Assembly: GCA_016930295.1 (NCBI GenBank)
Contig: JAFGHE010000159.1
Location: 1 to 34,658, forward strand
Direction of reading: 5' to 3'
Origin: Sedimentisphaerales bacterium
GTDB lineage: Bacteria; Planctomycetota; Phycisphaerae; Sedimentisphaerales; SM23-30
Length of the DNA: 34,658 nt
Part shown: in pieces, positions 25,323 to 33,591 of the stretch
How positions within the stretch are numbered: position 1 is the stretch's first letter
How the letters are laid out: each line of letters starts with the position of its first letter
Made by a program: the position numbers and the translations under genes
Notes under the pieces: generated by a model
Database searches by the model: none
Seen by the model: only the letters and a program-made list of their open reading frames with translations
What the model was told of the DNA's origin: nothing

Positions 25323-25892
25323 TTAAAGCTGATATTTTTTTAAAAATTTCTCCGCCTTCTTCTTTACCGCGGGGCGGGTATTTTGACCCTGCTTCCTGGT
25401 AAACGTTATTACCGGCTCCTTATCCTGAATAAGGTTAAATATCTTATCAAAAGTATTTATCGCATGGCCTATGGCCACATTCCGGCATTCCGAGGTTTTA
25501 TAGTGGGCCTTTTCGACCTTTAAAATCTCATGGGCTATTTTATCCGCCAGTACCGGTTTGGCAAGTACAATATTTGCGGCGGCCCCGATGGTATTGGCCG
25601 CGGTTATCAGCACCGGGCCGGGAATGGGGGAAAAGAATATATCAAAAATCTTCTCTATCTTATGGTCCGCATCCACCGCTGCCAGGTTTCCAATCGTGAT
25701 AATAGCACCCCATTTGAGAAAGCTGTTATCACAGTAGAGCATCTCGACAAACCGATCAAAATAAGGATAAAGCCAAGCCGGCTTCAACTCACTGATCCGG
25801 CGGATTACTTTCTCGCAGCCATATTTAACTGCCGCCTTATCCGCCTCCAGCCCCGCCATCACCTCATCCAGCAACTCTTGTCGCTTAATCAC
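25323..25892 (-). CDS. HEAT-repeat-like protein, N-terminus cut off by an in-frame TAG
   Basis: Alpha-helical protein of 189 residues in the annotated frame, built of repeated helical pairs (KYGCEKVIRRISELKPAWLYPYFDRFVEML, FLKWGAIITIGNLAAVD) with a basic end (KKKAEKFLKKYQL). It resembles a small HEAT-repeat family whose function I do not know. The GTG at 25892 has no Shine-Dalgarno and directly follows a TAG. In the same frame upstream, a 21-codon segment begins with an ATG at 25958 after GGGAAG. That segment looks like the true N-terminus, so the gene may be nonsense-mutated, read through, or expressed from an internal start. It lies between GH5 and the DUF1080 gene. Confidence 0.75.
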   Translation of the reverse strand: MIKRQELLDEVMAGLEADKAAVKYGCEKVIRRISELKPAWLYPYFDRFVEMLYCDNSFLKWGAIITIGNLAAVDADHKIEKIFDIFFSPIPGPVLITAANTIGAAANIVLAKPVLADKIAHEILKVEKAHYKTSECRNVAIGHAINTFDKIFNLIQDKEPVITFTRKQGQNTRPAVKKKAEKFLKKYQL

Positions 25893-25958
25893 CTACGCTG
25901 CAACTTTGTCCCGGTCAAATCCCTTCCGGGAAATCGTATCAATTATCTTACTTGCCAT
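25893..25958 (-). pseudogene. N-terminal fragment of the HEAT-like gene, ending at TAG
   Basis: ATG at 25958, then MASKIIDTISRKGFDRDKVA, one further alanine and TAG (25893-25895), exactly in frame with the downstream HEAT-like ORF. GGGAAG lies 7 nt upstream of the ATG. The phase match and start signal argue that both parts were one gene of about 211 codons. Confidence 0.6.
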
Positions 25959-26029
25959 TATATTACTTCCCGGAAAAAGTTACCTACTGAATATCATCAA
26001 AAGGCGATTCCATCTGAAATCTCAAATGG

Positions 26030-26794
26030 CTAGTCCAGTTCCCGGATCCATATATTCCTGTACCGTACTGGATTGCCGTGGTCCTGCAGAGAAAACGGTA
26101 GTTTGTCAGCATGGGGCTGGTATCGGGCGCGCTCCTTATGCATGGTCGTTCCCTGTATTACCCAGTGATCCTGAATCAGGACGCCGTTTTGTAACACGGT
26201 AATGGTGGCCGGGGTCAGCAGTTTTTCACCATCAAAGACCGGCCGGTGGAAGATAATATCATAAGTTTGCCACTGGCCCGGCGCCCGGCAGGCATTGACC
26301 AGCGGCGGCTTCTGCCCGTAGATTGCCCCGGCCTGGCCGTCGGGATAGGTGTCATTCTGATAGGAATCCAAGACCTGAACCTCATATCGGCCCATAAGAT
26401 AGATTCCGCTGTTACCCCGCCCCTGGCTATCCCCTTTAACCTCTGCCGGGGAGGCCCACTCGATATGCAACTGACAACTCCCAAAATCCTGGCGTGTCCG
26501 GATACCACCCAACTTCGGCACGACCTCCATAAACCCGTCTTTAATCTTCCAGGCGGCCGGGCCTCCTTTCTCAGATAGCCACTGGGACAGGTCCGAGCCG
26601 TCAAAAAGCACTATAGCATCCGATGGCGGCTCGCCGGGATTATCCCCCGGCTTCACCACCTCCGGCCTCGGACGATTCATATCATGAACCTCCCATATAT
26701 TAGCTGATAAAGAATCCTGTAATGGATCCTGGCAACCGCAGAGAAAAATAAACATCACTACAAGTATCCCCGGCAAAATTCGCTCGATTTTCAC
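26030..26794 (-). CDS. DUF1080 domain lipoprotein (3-keto-disaccharide hydrolase-like)
   Basis: Exported protein with a DUF1080 (concanavalin-like jelly-roll) domain, a family linked to cleavage of 3-keto-glycosides and very abundant in Planctomycetota. The signal peptide ends in a lipobox (IFLCGC, Cys at about residue 21), predicting lipid anchoring. The domain runs from IVLFDGSDLSQWLSEKGGPAAWKIKDGFMEV to PVRYRNIWIREL; RGNSGIYLMGRYEVQVLDSY is the most typical block. The start is GTG at 26794 with AGGAG 8 nt upstream. It is the first of four - strand genes leading to GH5 and the RraA-like protein; an oxidoreductase making the 3-keto sugar is not visible nearby. Confidence 0.92.
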   Translation of the reverse strand: MKIERILPGILVVMFIFLCGCQDPLQDSLSANIWEVHDMNRPRPEVVKPGDNPGEPPSDAIVLFDGSDLSQWLSEKGGPAAWKIKDGFMEVVPKLGGIRTRQDFGSCQLHIEWASPAEVKGDSQGRGNSGIYLMGRYEVQVLDSYQNDTYPDGQAGAIYGQKPPLVNACRAPGQWQTYDIIFHRPVFDGEKLLTPATITVLQNGVLIQDHWVIQGTTMHKERARYQPHADKLPFSLQDHGNPVRYRNIWIRELD

Positions 26795-26897
26795 AGCTAT
26801 TTCTCCTTTCGTATCGCCCCTACACCTTATAACGGCTAACTTATTACCATATCTGATGTTAGAGGCATATTATAAAATATAATAGTTTTAAAAAGTA

Positions 26898-26960
26898 TAT
26901 CGATAGTATCGATTAACCATAATATAGCTAATAAATAAGCCTATAAAAAGTGTTTTTATA
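26898..26960. repeat. Direct repeat and palindrome in a divergent promoter region
   Basis: TATCGAT occurs twice with a 2-nt gap (26898 and 26907). A perfect inverted repeat TATAAAAA-GTG-TTTTTATA lies at 26942-26960. Both are in the 240-nt gap between the divergent DUF1080 and PilX-like genes, so they may be regulator sites; in such AT-rich DNA chance cannot be excluded. Confidence 0.3.
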
Positions 26961-27034
26961 AAACCGAAGTCAAATAATTTTTGCATAATTCCCAACTATA
27001 TTAGATATTTAAAAAGCGGGAGATCTAAAATTTA

Positions 27035-28408
27035 ATGCTTACAAGAGTTAAGGATTTAAAAGGAAATAAAAAAAGACATAATGGCTTCAGTTCCATCATA
27101 GCTATCATCTATGTGGGCCTGTTTGCCGCATTGAGTATTGCCTTTACAGCTATGTGCAGTATTAATGTGCAGATGGCCCAGAATCATCATCAAATGGCCG
27201 CCGCACAAGCCTCCGCTGAATCCGGCCTGCAATACAGCCGCTGGTTGACCAATACCTACACCCAGACTATCAGTCCCGGACCTTTATCGGCCGAAACCAT
27301 GGTAGCAATCTTTTCCGATTACCGTGACTATACGGCCGCTTTATTGAACGGAACTGAGATAATTCAGGGGCAAAATATCGGCGAACTCATTGACCTGGGC
27401 AACGGTTATCAATTCACGATTCCCTCATTGCTATTGTCCTCCGGCCAGCCGGATAATTATGCCCTGACCTATCGGCAGTACTCCGATTCTCCGGAAACCA
27501 TTGAAGTAATCTCAAACGGTACGTCTCTCGGTATTACACGTAGTGTTAGACTCGAATATACCCTGGTAGGTCAAACGAGCTCACCGTTCGAATATGCCAT
27601 TTATTCCAAAGATACCATGTCATTAAGCTCCGGCGTAACAGTGACCGGTTATAATTTTGAGGCCGGTGATGACCCGCTTCGTATCGGGACCAGCAGCACA
27701 AACGCTTCCAGTGTCGCCCTCAACCATAGTGCCACTGTGGATGGAGATGTCATCGTTGGTTACGGGGGCGATCCGGATGATGTCATTTACATTGCCAGCG
27801 GAGCCTCTTATACCGGCTCAGCCCATCCCATGGATAGTGAGTGGGAACCGCCGGTAGTAGAAGTCCCGGCCTATCTGTCCGGCAGCCCCTCGCAGGGAAC
27901 AATTAATAATACCGGTACTATTACCACCAGCGGTAAATACGACAGCATCTGCCTAGGCCGGCGGGATGTACTCACCATTGACGGTCATGTCGAAATTTAT
28001 GTCACGGGTAATGTCAACCTGGGTAATACCGCCTCCATACGAGTTGAAAGCGCCAATCCGGATTCCTCTCTGACACTTTATTTAGGGGGTAACCTTGCTG
28101 GCAGTAATAACGCCTCACTGAACAATGAGACCGACGACTCACGCAAAATGATGATCATCGGCCTGGAAACCTGCGAATCCTTCAGCCTTGCTGAAAGTGG
28201 CGCAGTTACCGCCGCTCTTTACCTGCCCAACGCACATGTGGAATTTAACCATAATGTCGAGTTGCACGGAGCTGTCATTTCCGAATCCTTCACCCAGAAC
28301 AACGGCGTCAATGTCTATTACGACGCCAACCTGCGCGACTCCGAAATCGGAGTAACCACCTCCTCGTTCTCCATCGTAGCCAACGGAAATTCCTACAGCG
28401 AATTATAA
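27035..28408 (+). CDS. PilX N-terminal-like protein with repetitive beta-rich region
   Basis: This 457-residue protein has a prepilin-like N-terminus. NGFSSIIAIIYVGLFAALSIAFTAMCSINV contains one membrane helix, followed by an amphipathic stretch and ASAESGLQYSRW, the PilX-type motif. The remaining region is rich in G, S, N, T and beta strands with short recurring units (GYNFEAGDDPLRIG, VDGDVIVGYGG, YLGGNLAGSNNAS, LYLPNAHVEFNHNVELHGAVIS), a DUF7305-like layout. Such proteins are minor pilus or secretion-apex components in some bacteria. No other pilus gene lies nearby, so it is an orphan. The Shine-Dalgarno match is weak (GGGAGAT, 11 nt from the ATG). Confidence 0.8.
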   Translation: MLTRVKDLKGNKKRHNGFSSIIAIIYVGLFAALSIAFTAMCSINVQMAQNHHQMAAAQASAESGLQYSRWLTNTYTQTISPGPLSAETMVAIFSDYRDYTAALLNGTEIIQGQNIGELIDLGNGYQFTIPSLLLSSGQPDNYALTYRQYSDSPETIEVISNGTSLGITRSVRLEYTLVGQTSSPFEYAIYSKDTMSLSSGVTVTGYNFEAGDDPLRIGTSSTNASSVALNHSATVDGDVIVGYGGDPDDVIYIASGASYTGSAHPMDSEWEPPVVEVPAYLSGSPSQGTINNTGTITTSGKYDSICLGRRDVLTIDGHVEIYVTGNVNLGNTASIRVESANPDSSLTLYLGGNLAGSNNASLNNETDDSRKMMIIGLETCESFSLAESGAVTAALYLPNAHVEFNHNVELHGAVISESFTQNNGVNVYYDANLRDSEIGVTTSSFSIVANGNSYSEL

Positions 28409-28428
28409 GCCCTTCTTCAATTATAATT
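28401..28428. terminator. AT-rich inverted repeat between convergent genes
   Basis: AATTATAA and TTATAATT form an 8-bp stem around a 12-nt loop. The left arm overlaps the stop codon of the PilX-like gene. It contains only A-T pairs and is therefore weak; a bidirectional terminator is possible but not convincing. Confidence 0.25.
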
Positions 28429-28479
28429 AATCTCTGTTCATCTGAGTAAATCTGCCTTTTCTGCGGACACCGACAGACT

Positions 28480-29781
28480 TTAGTTTTTGGATGGATATGT
28501 AATCCAATAGACAGGCAGACCAAGCAGGCAGATTCCGCAGGGGATCAAAGCAATATAGGGTTTATAGTCGACGGCACTGTAAATCAGAAACGCACACACC
28601 AGGCAGAAGATGATGGTGGGTATCGGAAAGCCGGTAACCTTGTAAGGACGCGGGACATTCGGTTCCCTGCAGCGCAGCACCATGACTGCCAGGCTGGTGG
28701 CCAGGTAAAAGGAATACACTGCCGCGGCCGTGTAGATAATCGTATCCAGGAACGATCCCAGGAGGATAGCCAGCAGAAGAGCAATCTCTCCCTGCAGCAA
28801 AAGTGCCCATACGGGCGTCTGGGTACGATGGTCCCATCGGCCCAGGACATGAAAAAACGGATACTCACATCCTACGGCATAGGAGATACGTGCTCCGGCA
28901 AAGATCAGGCCGTTAATTGCTCCGAGGGCCGATATGCAAATAAGGACGCTGATCAGTCGGGCACCCAAATCGGGAAACACAGGGGAGATTGCATCGGCAG
29001 CAACCGCCGAGGAAGTGGCCATGCCATCGTAGCCCAAAGCATAAATAAAGGCTCCATTGATCAGAAGGTAAAGAATCGTAACCGCGGCGGTGCCCAAAAG
29101 GAGCGCACGAAGAATATTACGGCTGGGATTTTTTACTTCCGCGGCCACAAAGGCCATTTCGTTCCAGCCGCCGAAGGTAAATAACACTAAGATCAACGCA
29201 ATCGTAAGGGGAAACGAACCGGATGCCGACATATCCGACGGCTCACTTTGAGGTACTGCCAGGGCTACCCCAAAGATAGCCAGCAATCCCAGTACCTTGA
29301 TAATAGTCAAAATATTCTGTGTCCATTTGCCCAGTTTTACTCCCATGATATTAATGATGGTTAAAACGACTATCGCCAGGCAGGCATAAACCTGCGCGCT
29401 TAGCAGCGTATGGGCCAAAGGATTGAACAATTTAACCGCGTATGTGGCAAAGATAAATGCCATTATGGTAATGTCACCGGGCCGGACAATCACCAGTTGC
29501 ATCCACCCAAACAGAAATCCCGCCCAGCGTCCAAATGCCCGGCTCAGATACACATAATCCCCGCCCGCCTTCGGATAAGCCGAGGCCAACTCCGCATAGC
29601 TCAGCGCACCAAACAGGGAAAGGACCCCCCCCACGATCCAGATTAAAAATACACCCCAGATACTCGAAGCCCCTCTGGCCACATCCGGCGTCGTCTGATA
29701 AATCCCGGCCCCAATAATAATCCCCACAATCAGACACACACAGTCAAACAGTGATAGAGTACGTTTTGGAGTTTCTTCCAT
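28480..29781 (-). CDS. APC superfamily amino acid permease
   Basis: Secondary amino acid transporter with about 12 hydrophobic segments in 433 residues. The first helix carries the substrate-binding GIIIGAGIYQTTP motif typical of the APC family, and ELASAYPKAGGDYVYLSRAFG is the conserved loop after TM2. AEVKNPSRNILRALLLG after TM6 is also characteristic. It resembles the serine/threonine exchanger and LAT-like branch, but the substrate is not certain. No Shine-Dalgarno is seen. It lies 64 nt downstream of the exported methyltransferase gene on the same strand. Confidence 0.92.
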   Translation of the reverse strand: MEETPKRTLSLFDCVCLIVGIIIGAGIYQTTPDVARGASSIWGVFLIWIVGGVLSLFGALSYAELASAYPKAGGDYVYLSRAFGRWAGFLFGWMQLVIVRPGDITIMAFIFATYAVKLFNPLAHTLLSAQVYACLAIVVLTIINIMGVKLGKWTQNILTIIKVLGLLAIFGVALAVPQSEPSDMSASGSFPLTIALILVLFTFGGWNEMAFVAAEVKNPSRNILRALLLGTAAVTILYLLINGAFIYALGYDGMATSSAVAADAISPVFPDLGARLISVLICISALGAINGLIFAGARISYAVGCEYPFFHVLGRWDHRTQTPVWALLLQGEIALLLAILLGSFLDTIIYTAAAVYSFYLATSLAVMVLRCREPNVPRPYKVTGFPIPTIIFCLVCAFLIYSAVDYKPYIALIPCGICLLGLPVYWITYPSKN

Positions 29782-29845
29782 AAATTAAATAATTTTGACT
29801 TTTTATAGGTAGTATTACAGTTTAATATCTGTATTTTGTATTCTA

Positions 29846-30730
29846 TTACCGCTTCTTCAGAGTTATCCCCAGTCCCTGCGCATCCTGATGAATAAATACC
29901 GTCTCCAGCGCAGGATTGGTAGTAATCGCATTGATGAAATCAGCCATTTGTCCGCGCATTGAGGTGTTATGAGACAGGATCAGGCCGCCGGGCCGAACTT
30001 TCGGCAATAGTTTATTCAGATAATCAAGATAGCCGTCCTTATCGGCATCCAGAAAAAGAATATCAATTGGGCCTTCAAGTTTTAAAATCGTTTCATGTGC
30101 ATCGCCCATGACCAGAGTAACCAGATTATCTACCCCTGCCTTTTTAAAATTCTCTCGTGCCAGAGATGCCCTGCCTTCATCGATATCATGGGTTATCAGC
30201 CTGCCGCCGGTCTTCTGCAGCGCCAGACAGAACCAGATACCTGAATAGCCGTTTGAAGTGCCAATCTCCACGACTGTTTTGGCGCCCAGAGCTTCAGTCA
30301 ACAGTCTCAGTACTTTCCCATCTTCCGGTGGGACGTTCATCATACTCCGGCGCTGGTTCTGAAACATATCGTCCAGCACCATCATAATGGTCTGCTCAGA
30401 TGCAGGCACAACAGATTTTGTCTGAACAGGATCAGTCTCGGCCGGTGCAGCGATTTGCGGCCTGACCCTGGCACCTCTATCAGCACCCGGCGGGCCGGCC
30501 TCACGCATTCTTTGGCTGTCCTGCTTCATCTGCTCAATCAACTGCCCCATCTTATCCCAATCGTTCGCCTGATAGGCCTTGTCGATATCCTCCAGCCAGG
30601 TTCCAAATCGCTGCCGGAAACCCCGACGCCCCTGAGCATCCCTCTGCCCTGTATTGTCCTGGGCCATAAGATAGGCTGTAGTAATTAACAGCACTGCTAA
30701 TAAAATCCCTGCCATTACTTTCTTATACAT
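29846..30730 (-). CDS. O-methyltransferase (CCoAOMT-like) with N-terminal signal
   Basis: Class I SAM-dependent methyltransferase of the catechol/caffeoyl-CoA O-methyltransferase type. The SAM-binding motif VVEIGTSNGYSGIW, the acidic VMGDAHE region and DILFLDADKDGYLDYLNKLLPKVRPGGLILSHN are all intact. An N-terminal hydrophobic signal (VMAGILLAVLLITTAYLMAQ, residues 5-24) and a charged linker of about 90 residues precede the domain. Export would place it away from SAM, so it may instead be membrane-anchored with the catalytic part in the cytoplasm, or have a changed function. AGGAG lies 9 nt before the ATG. Confidence 0.9.
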   Translation of the reverse strand: MYKKVMAGILLAVLLITTAYLMAQDNTGQRDAQGRRGFRQRFGTWLEDIDKAYQANDWDKMGQLIEQMKQDSQRMREAGPPGADRGARVRPQIAAPAETDPVQTKSVVPASEQTIMMVLDDMFQNQRRSMMNVPPEDGKVLRLLTEALGAKTVVEIGTSNGYSGIWFCLALQKTGGRLITHDIDEGRASLARENFKKAGVDNLVTLVMGDAHETILKLEGPIDILFLDADKDGYLDYLNKLLPKVRPGGLILSHNTSMRGQMADFINAITTNPALETVFIHQDAQGLGITLKKR

Positions 30731-30913
30731 CTTGGCTTACTCCTTTCCAGATACATGATACAACCAATTTGGTACTTCCACAAAAGCCCCGGTGGCTTCA
30801 TATTAACTAACGTGATAAACGTATATTTATTGCGTTTAAGGGTCAAATAAAGTACTATATTGTCTCTCGATACAAATTATTGTTCTTTAATTACATGTAA
30901 AACAGTAAGTTAA

Positions 30914-30928
30914 AGCGGCAATACCGCT
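30914..30928 (+). promoter_or_regulatory. Small hairpin abutting the GH2 ribosome binding site
   Basis: AGCGG-CAATA-CCGCT forms a 5-bp stem directly followed by GGAG, the GH2 Shine-Dalgarno, which lies 7 nt before the ATG. The hairpin may affect ribosome access. Confidence 0.35.
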
Positions 30929-30938
30929 GGAGACAGAC

Positions 30939-33461
30939 ATGAAAACACCCGGCTTATATCATAAGTTAAACTGTTATAGAGCAGGTATGGTTCTCTGTTT
31001 TATGCTGATTCTTTCAGTATCTCAGCTCCAGGCCAAATGGCAACCGGGCCCGTGTCCTTTGATGACTCAGTGGGCAAAGGATGTATCTCCTGATAATATC
31101 CATCCGGAATATCCCCGTCCCCAGATGGTTCGTAATCAGTGGCTCAGCCTTAACGGGCTCTGGGACTATGCCATCACACCCAAAGATAATCCACAGCCCA
31201 AAGAATACCACGGCCAGATACTGGTGCCTTTTCCAATTGAGTCCGCCCTTTCCGGCGTTGCCAAAACGGTTGGCCCGGAAAATAAACTCTGGTATCGCCG
31301 GACATTTAAACTTCCGGCATGGGGTGACCAGCAAATCATCCTTCACTTCCAGGCTGTTGACTGGGACGCTGCTGTCTGGGTTAATGGAAAGGAAATCGGC
31401 TCCCATAAAGGGGGCTATGATCCGTTCAGTTTTGATATTACCGAGGCACTAAAATCCGCCGGCGAACAGGAGATTGTCATCTCCGTGTGGGACCCGACCG
31501 ATACATCCTGGCAGCCTCGCGGTAAACAAGTGAGAAATCCACAGAGTATCTGGTACACCTGCGTTACCGGAATCTGGCAAAGCGTTTGGCTGGAGCCGGT
31601 CAATAAAGAACATATTAAATCCCTGAAAATTATTCCTGACATTGATGCTAAAGTAGTCCGAATCAAGGCCGATTGCAGCACCAGTTCTAAAAAGCATGAT
31701 ATCGAATTTATCATTAAACAAAACGCCGGAAGAATGGGATTATTCAGAACACGGGTACATGCCACCGCGGAAATCCCTGTGAGAAATCCCCAACTATGGT
31801 CCCCTGATTCACCCTTCCTCTATGATCTGGAAGTCCATTTAAAAGATAATGCCGGGAACACCCTGGATACCGTGACCAGCTATTTTGGTATGCGAAAAAT
31901 ATCTCTGGGCAAAGATAAAGACGGCATAACCAGAATGATGCTCAATAACGAATTCCTGTTCCAACTGGGACCGCTGGACCAGGGCTGGTGGCCGGACGGC
32001 TTATATACCACACCCACCGACGACGCACTCAAATATGATATTGAAGTCACAAAAAAACTGGGCTTTAACATGGCCCGGAAACATGTCAAAGTCGAACCGG
32101 CCCGCTGGTATTACTGGTGCGATAAACTGGGGCTGCTCGTCTGGCAGGATATGCCCAGCGCCTTTAAAACCATTGAGCCCGGCGAGGCCGAGACCGCACG
32201 CACCAAAGAGTCTTCAGCACAATTCTATAAAGAGTTGAAACATATGATCGATTACTTTTACAATCATCCCAGTATTATCGTATGGGTGCCATTTAACGAA
32301 GGCTGGGGCCAGTTCGAAACGGCTGAAGTCGTTGATTTTATCAAAGGAATTGACTCTTCCCGTCTGATCAACAGTGCCAGTGGCTGGACCGATCACGGGG
32401 TCGGAGATATCAACGATGTTCATGCCTACCCGGGACCGGCTATGCCGGACGTGGAAGAAAAACGCGCTGTGGTTTTAGGTGAATTCGGAGGACTGGGCCT
32501 GCCCCTGGAAGGACACACCTGGCAGGATAAGAATAACTGGGGCTATCGCAGCTTTCAAAATACGGATGAACTTGCCAGAGCCTATCAGGAATTATTCACT
32601 CAGTTGCAACCTTATATCGCCAAGGGTCTCTCGGCCGCGGTCTACACCCAGACCACGGACGTGGAAGTTGAGGTCAACGGCCTGATGACCTATGACCGGG
32701 CGATCATCAAGATAAATCCCGAAAAGCTCAAACGGTTCAACCAGGGCTATCTTCCGCCGACCATGGAATCCAATGATGAAATATTCCTCAAGACCGGCCA
32801 TGTAAAACTATATAACGTATCAAACCAGGGTGAAATAAGGTTCACCCTGGACGGTCGTGAGCCCGGGCGGGACTCCATGCTCTATACCGATTTAATTGAA
32901 CTTACAAAAACCACTTCCATCAAGGCCCGGACTATCTGGCCGGATGGCAGTTACAGCGATGTCAGCGAATTAACCTGTAAAAAGGTAACTCCTCTAAAAA
33001 GTAAAGACGATATTGAAAATCTCCAGGCGGGGCTTAAATTTACCTATTATGAGGAAGACGGAAAAACCTGGAATACAATCCCTGATTTCAATACCCTCAA
33101 ACCTGAAGACTCCGGCATAGCCACAAATATCAACTTAAACCATGCCCCACGTCACGACTATATCGCTTTAACCTTTGAAGGATATATCAGGATTCCTGAA
33201 GAAGGCATCTATACATTCTATACCAACTCGGATGACGGCAGCAGGCTGTACATAGATTCAACCCTGGTCGTTGATAACGATTTAGTCCATGGCGAGCAGG
33301 AAAAATCCGGTAAAATCGCCCTGACTGCCGGTGTCTTTCCCTTGAAAGTCACGTTCTTTCAGGGCATGGGCGGCCGCTCGCTCCAGGTCCTCTATCAAGG
33401 CCCGGATATCCCCAAACGGGAAATCCCTGAAAACTGTCTGTTTCATCTGAATAGTGATTAA
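30939..33461 (+). CDS. GH2 glycoside hydrolase with CHB_HEX_C and PA14 domains
   Basis: Exported glycosidase of 840 residues. The signal peptide is at about 13-32. The GH2 sugar-binding domain follows (LNGLWDYAITP, ILVPFPIESALSG, LWYRRTFKLP), then an Ig-like domain and the TIM barrel. Acid/base E454 is in WVPFNEGWGQ and nucleophile E515 in VVLGEFGGLG. A chitobiase-type C-terminal beta sandwich spans about 620-690 (FTLDGREP...SIKARTIWPDG) and a PA14 domain about 700-835 (YTFYTNSDDGSRLYID), both probably carbohydrate binding. GGAG is 7 nt before the ATG. GH2 covers beta-galactosidases, glucuronidases and mannosidases; the specificity is not resolved. A dehydrogenase follows. Confidence 0.93.
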   Translation: MKTPGLYHKLNCYRAGMVLCFMLILSVSQLQAKWQPGPCPLMTQWAKDVSPDNIHPEYPRPQMVRNQWLSLNGLWDYAITPKDNPQPKEYHGQILVPFPIESALSGVAKTVGPENKLWYRRTFKLPAWGDQQIILHFQAVDWDAAVWVNGKEIGSHKGGYDPFSFDITEALKSAGEQEIVISVWDPTDTSWQPRGKQVRNPQSIWYTCVTGIWQSVWLEPVNKEHIKSLKIIPDIDAKVVRIKADCSTSSKKHDIEFIIKQNAGRMGLFRTRVHATAEIPVRNPQLWSPDSPFLYDLEVHLKDNAGNTLDTVTSYFGMRKISLGKDKDGITRMMLNNEFLFQLGPLDQGWWPDGLYTTPTDDALKYDIEVTKKLGFNMARKHVKVEPARWYYWCDKLGLLVWQDMPSAFKTIEPGEAETARTKESSAQFYKELKHMIDYFYNHPSIIVWVPFNEGWGQFETAEVVDFIKGIDSSRLINSASGWTDHGVGDINDVHAYPGPAMPDVEEKRAVVLGEFGGLGLPLEGHTWQDKNNWGYRSFQNTDELARAYQELFTQLQPYIAKGLSAAVYTQTTDVEVEVNGLMTYDRAIIKINPEKLKRFNQGYLPPTMESNDEIFLKTGHVKLYNVSNQGEIRFTLDGREPGRDSMLYTDLIELTKTTSIKARTIWPDGSYSDVSELTCKKVTPLKSKDDIENLQAGLKFTYYEEDGKTWNTIPDFNTLKPEDSGIATNINLNHAPRHDYIALTFEGYIRIPEEGIYTFYTNSDDGSRLYIDSTLVVDNDLVHGEQEKSGKIALTAGVFPLKVTFFQGMGGRSLQVLYQGPDIPKREIPENCLFHLNSD

Positions 33462-33479
33462 TAAATGGTGGTGTTTATT
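33460..33479 (+). terminator. Weak hairpin at the end of GH2
   Basis: AATAAA and TTTATT form a 6-bp A-T stem with an 8-nt loop, overlapping the GH2 stop codon and followed by TT. Only a weak terminator candidate. Confidence 0.2.
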
Positions 33480-33524
33480 TTAAGTCCACGGACAATAAAA
33501 TAATCTTCTGCTCACGAAAATATG

Positions 33525-33549
33525 GCTAAGAGTTTATGATTTATCATGT
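33525..33549 (+). repeat. Dispersed structured repeat, partial copy C
   Basis: The 25 nt match the 3' end of copy B at 22 positions (GCTAAGAGTT...). The hairpin is kept although its bases changed: one C-G pair of copy B became T-A, a compensatory change. TTTTT follows, so here it could end transcription between GH2 and the dehydrogenase. Confidence 0.45.
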
Positions 33550-33591
33550 TTTTAAAAAGTACTGTATAACGTATAAACAAGGAAGATCTGT

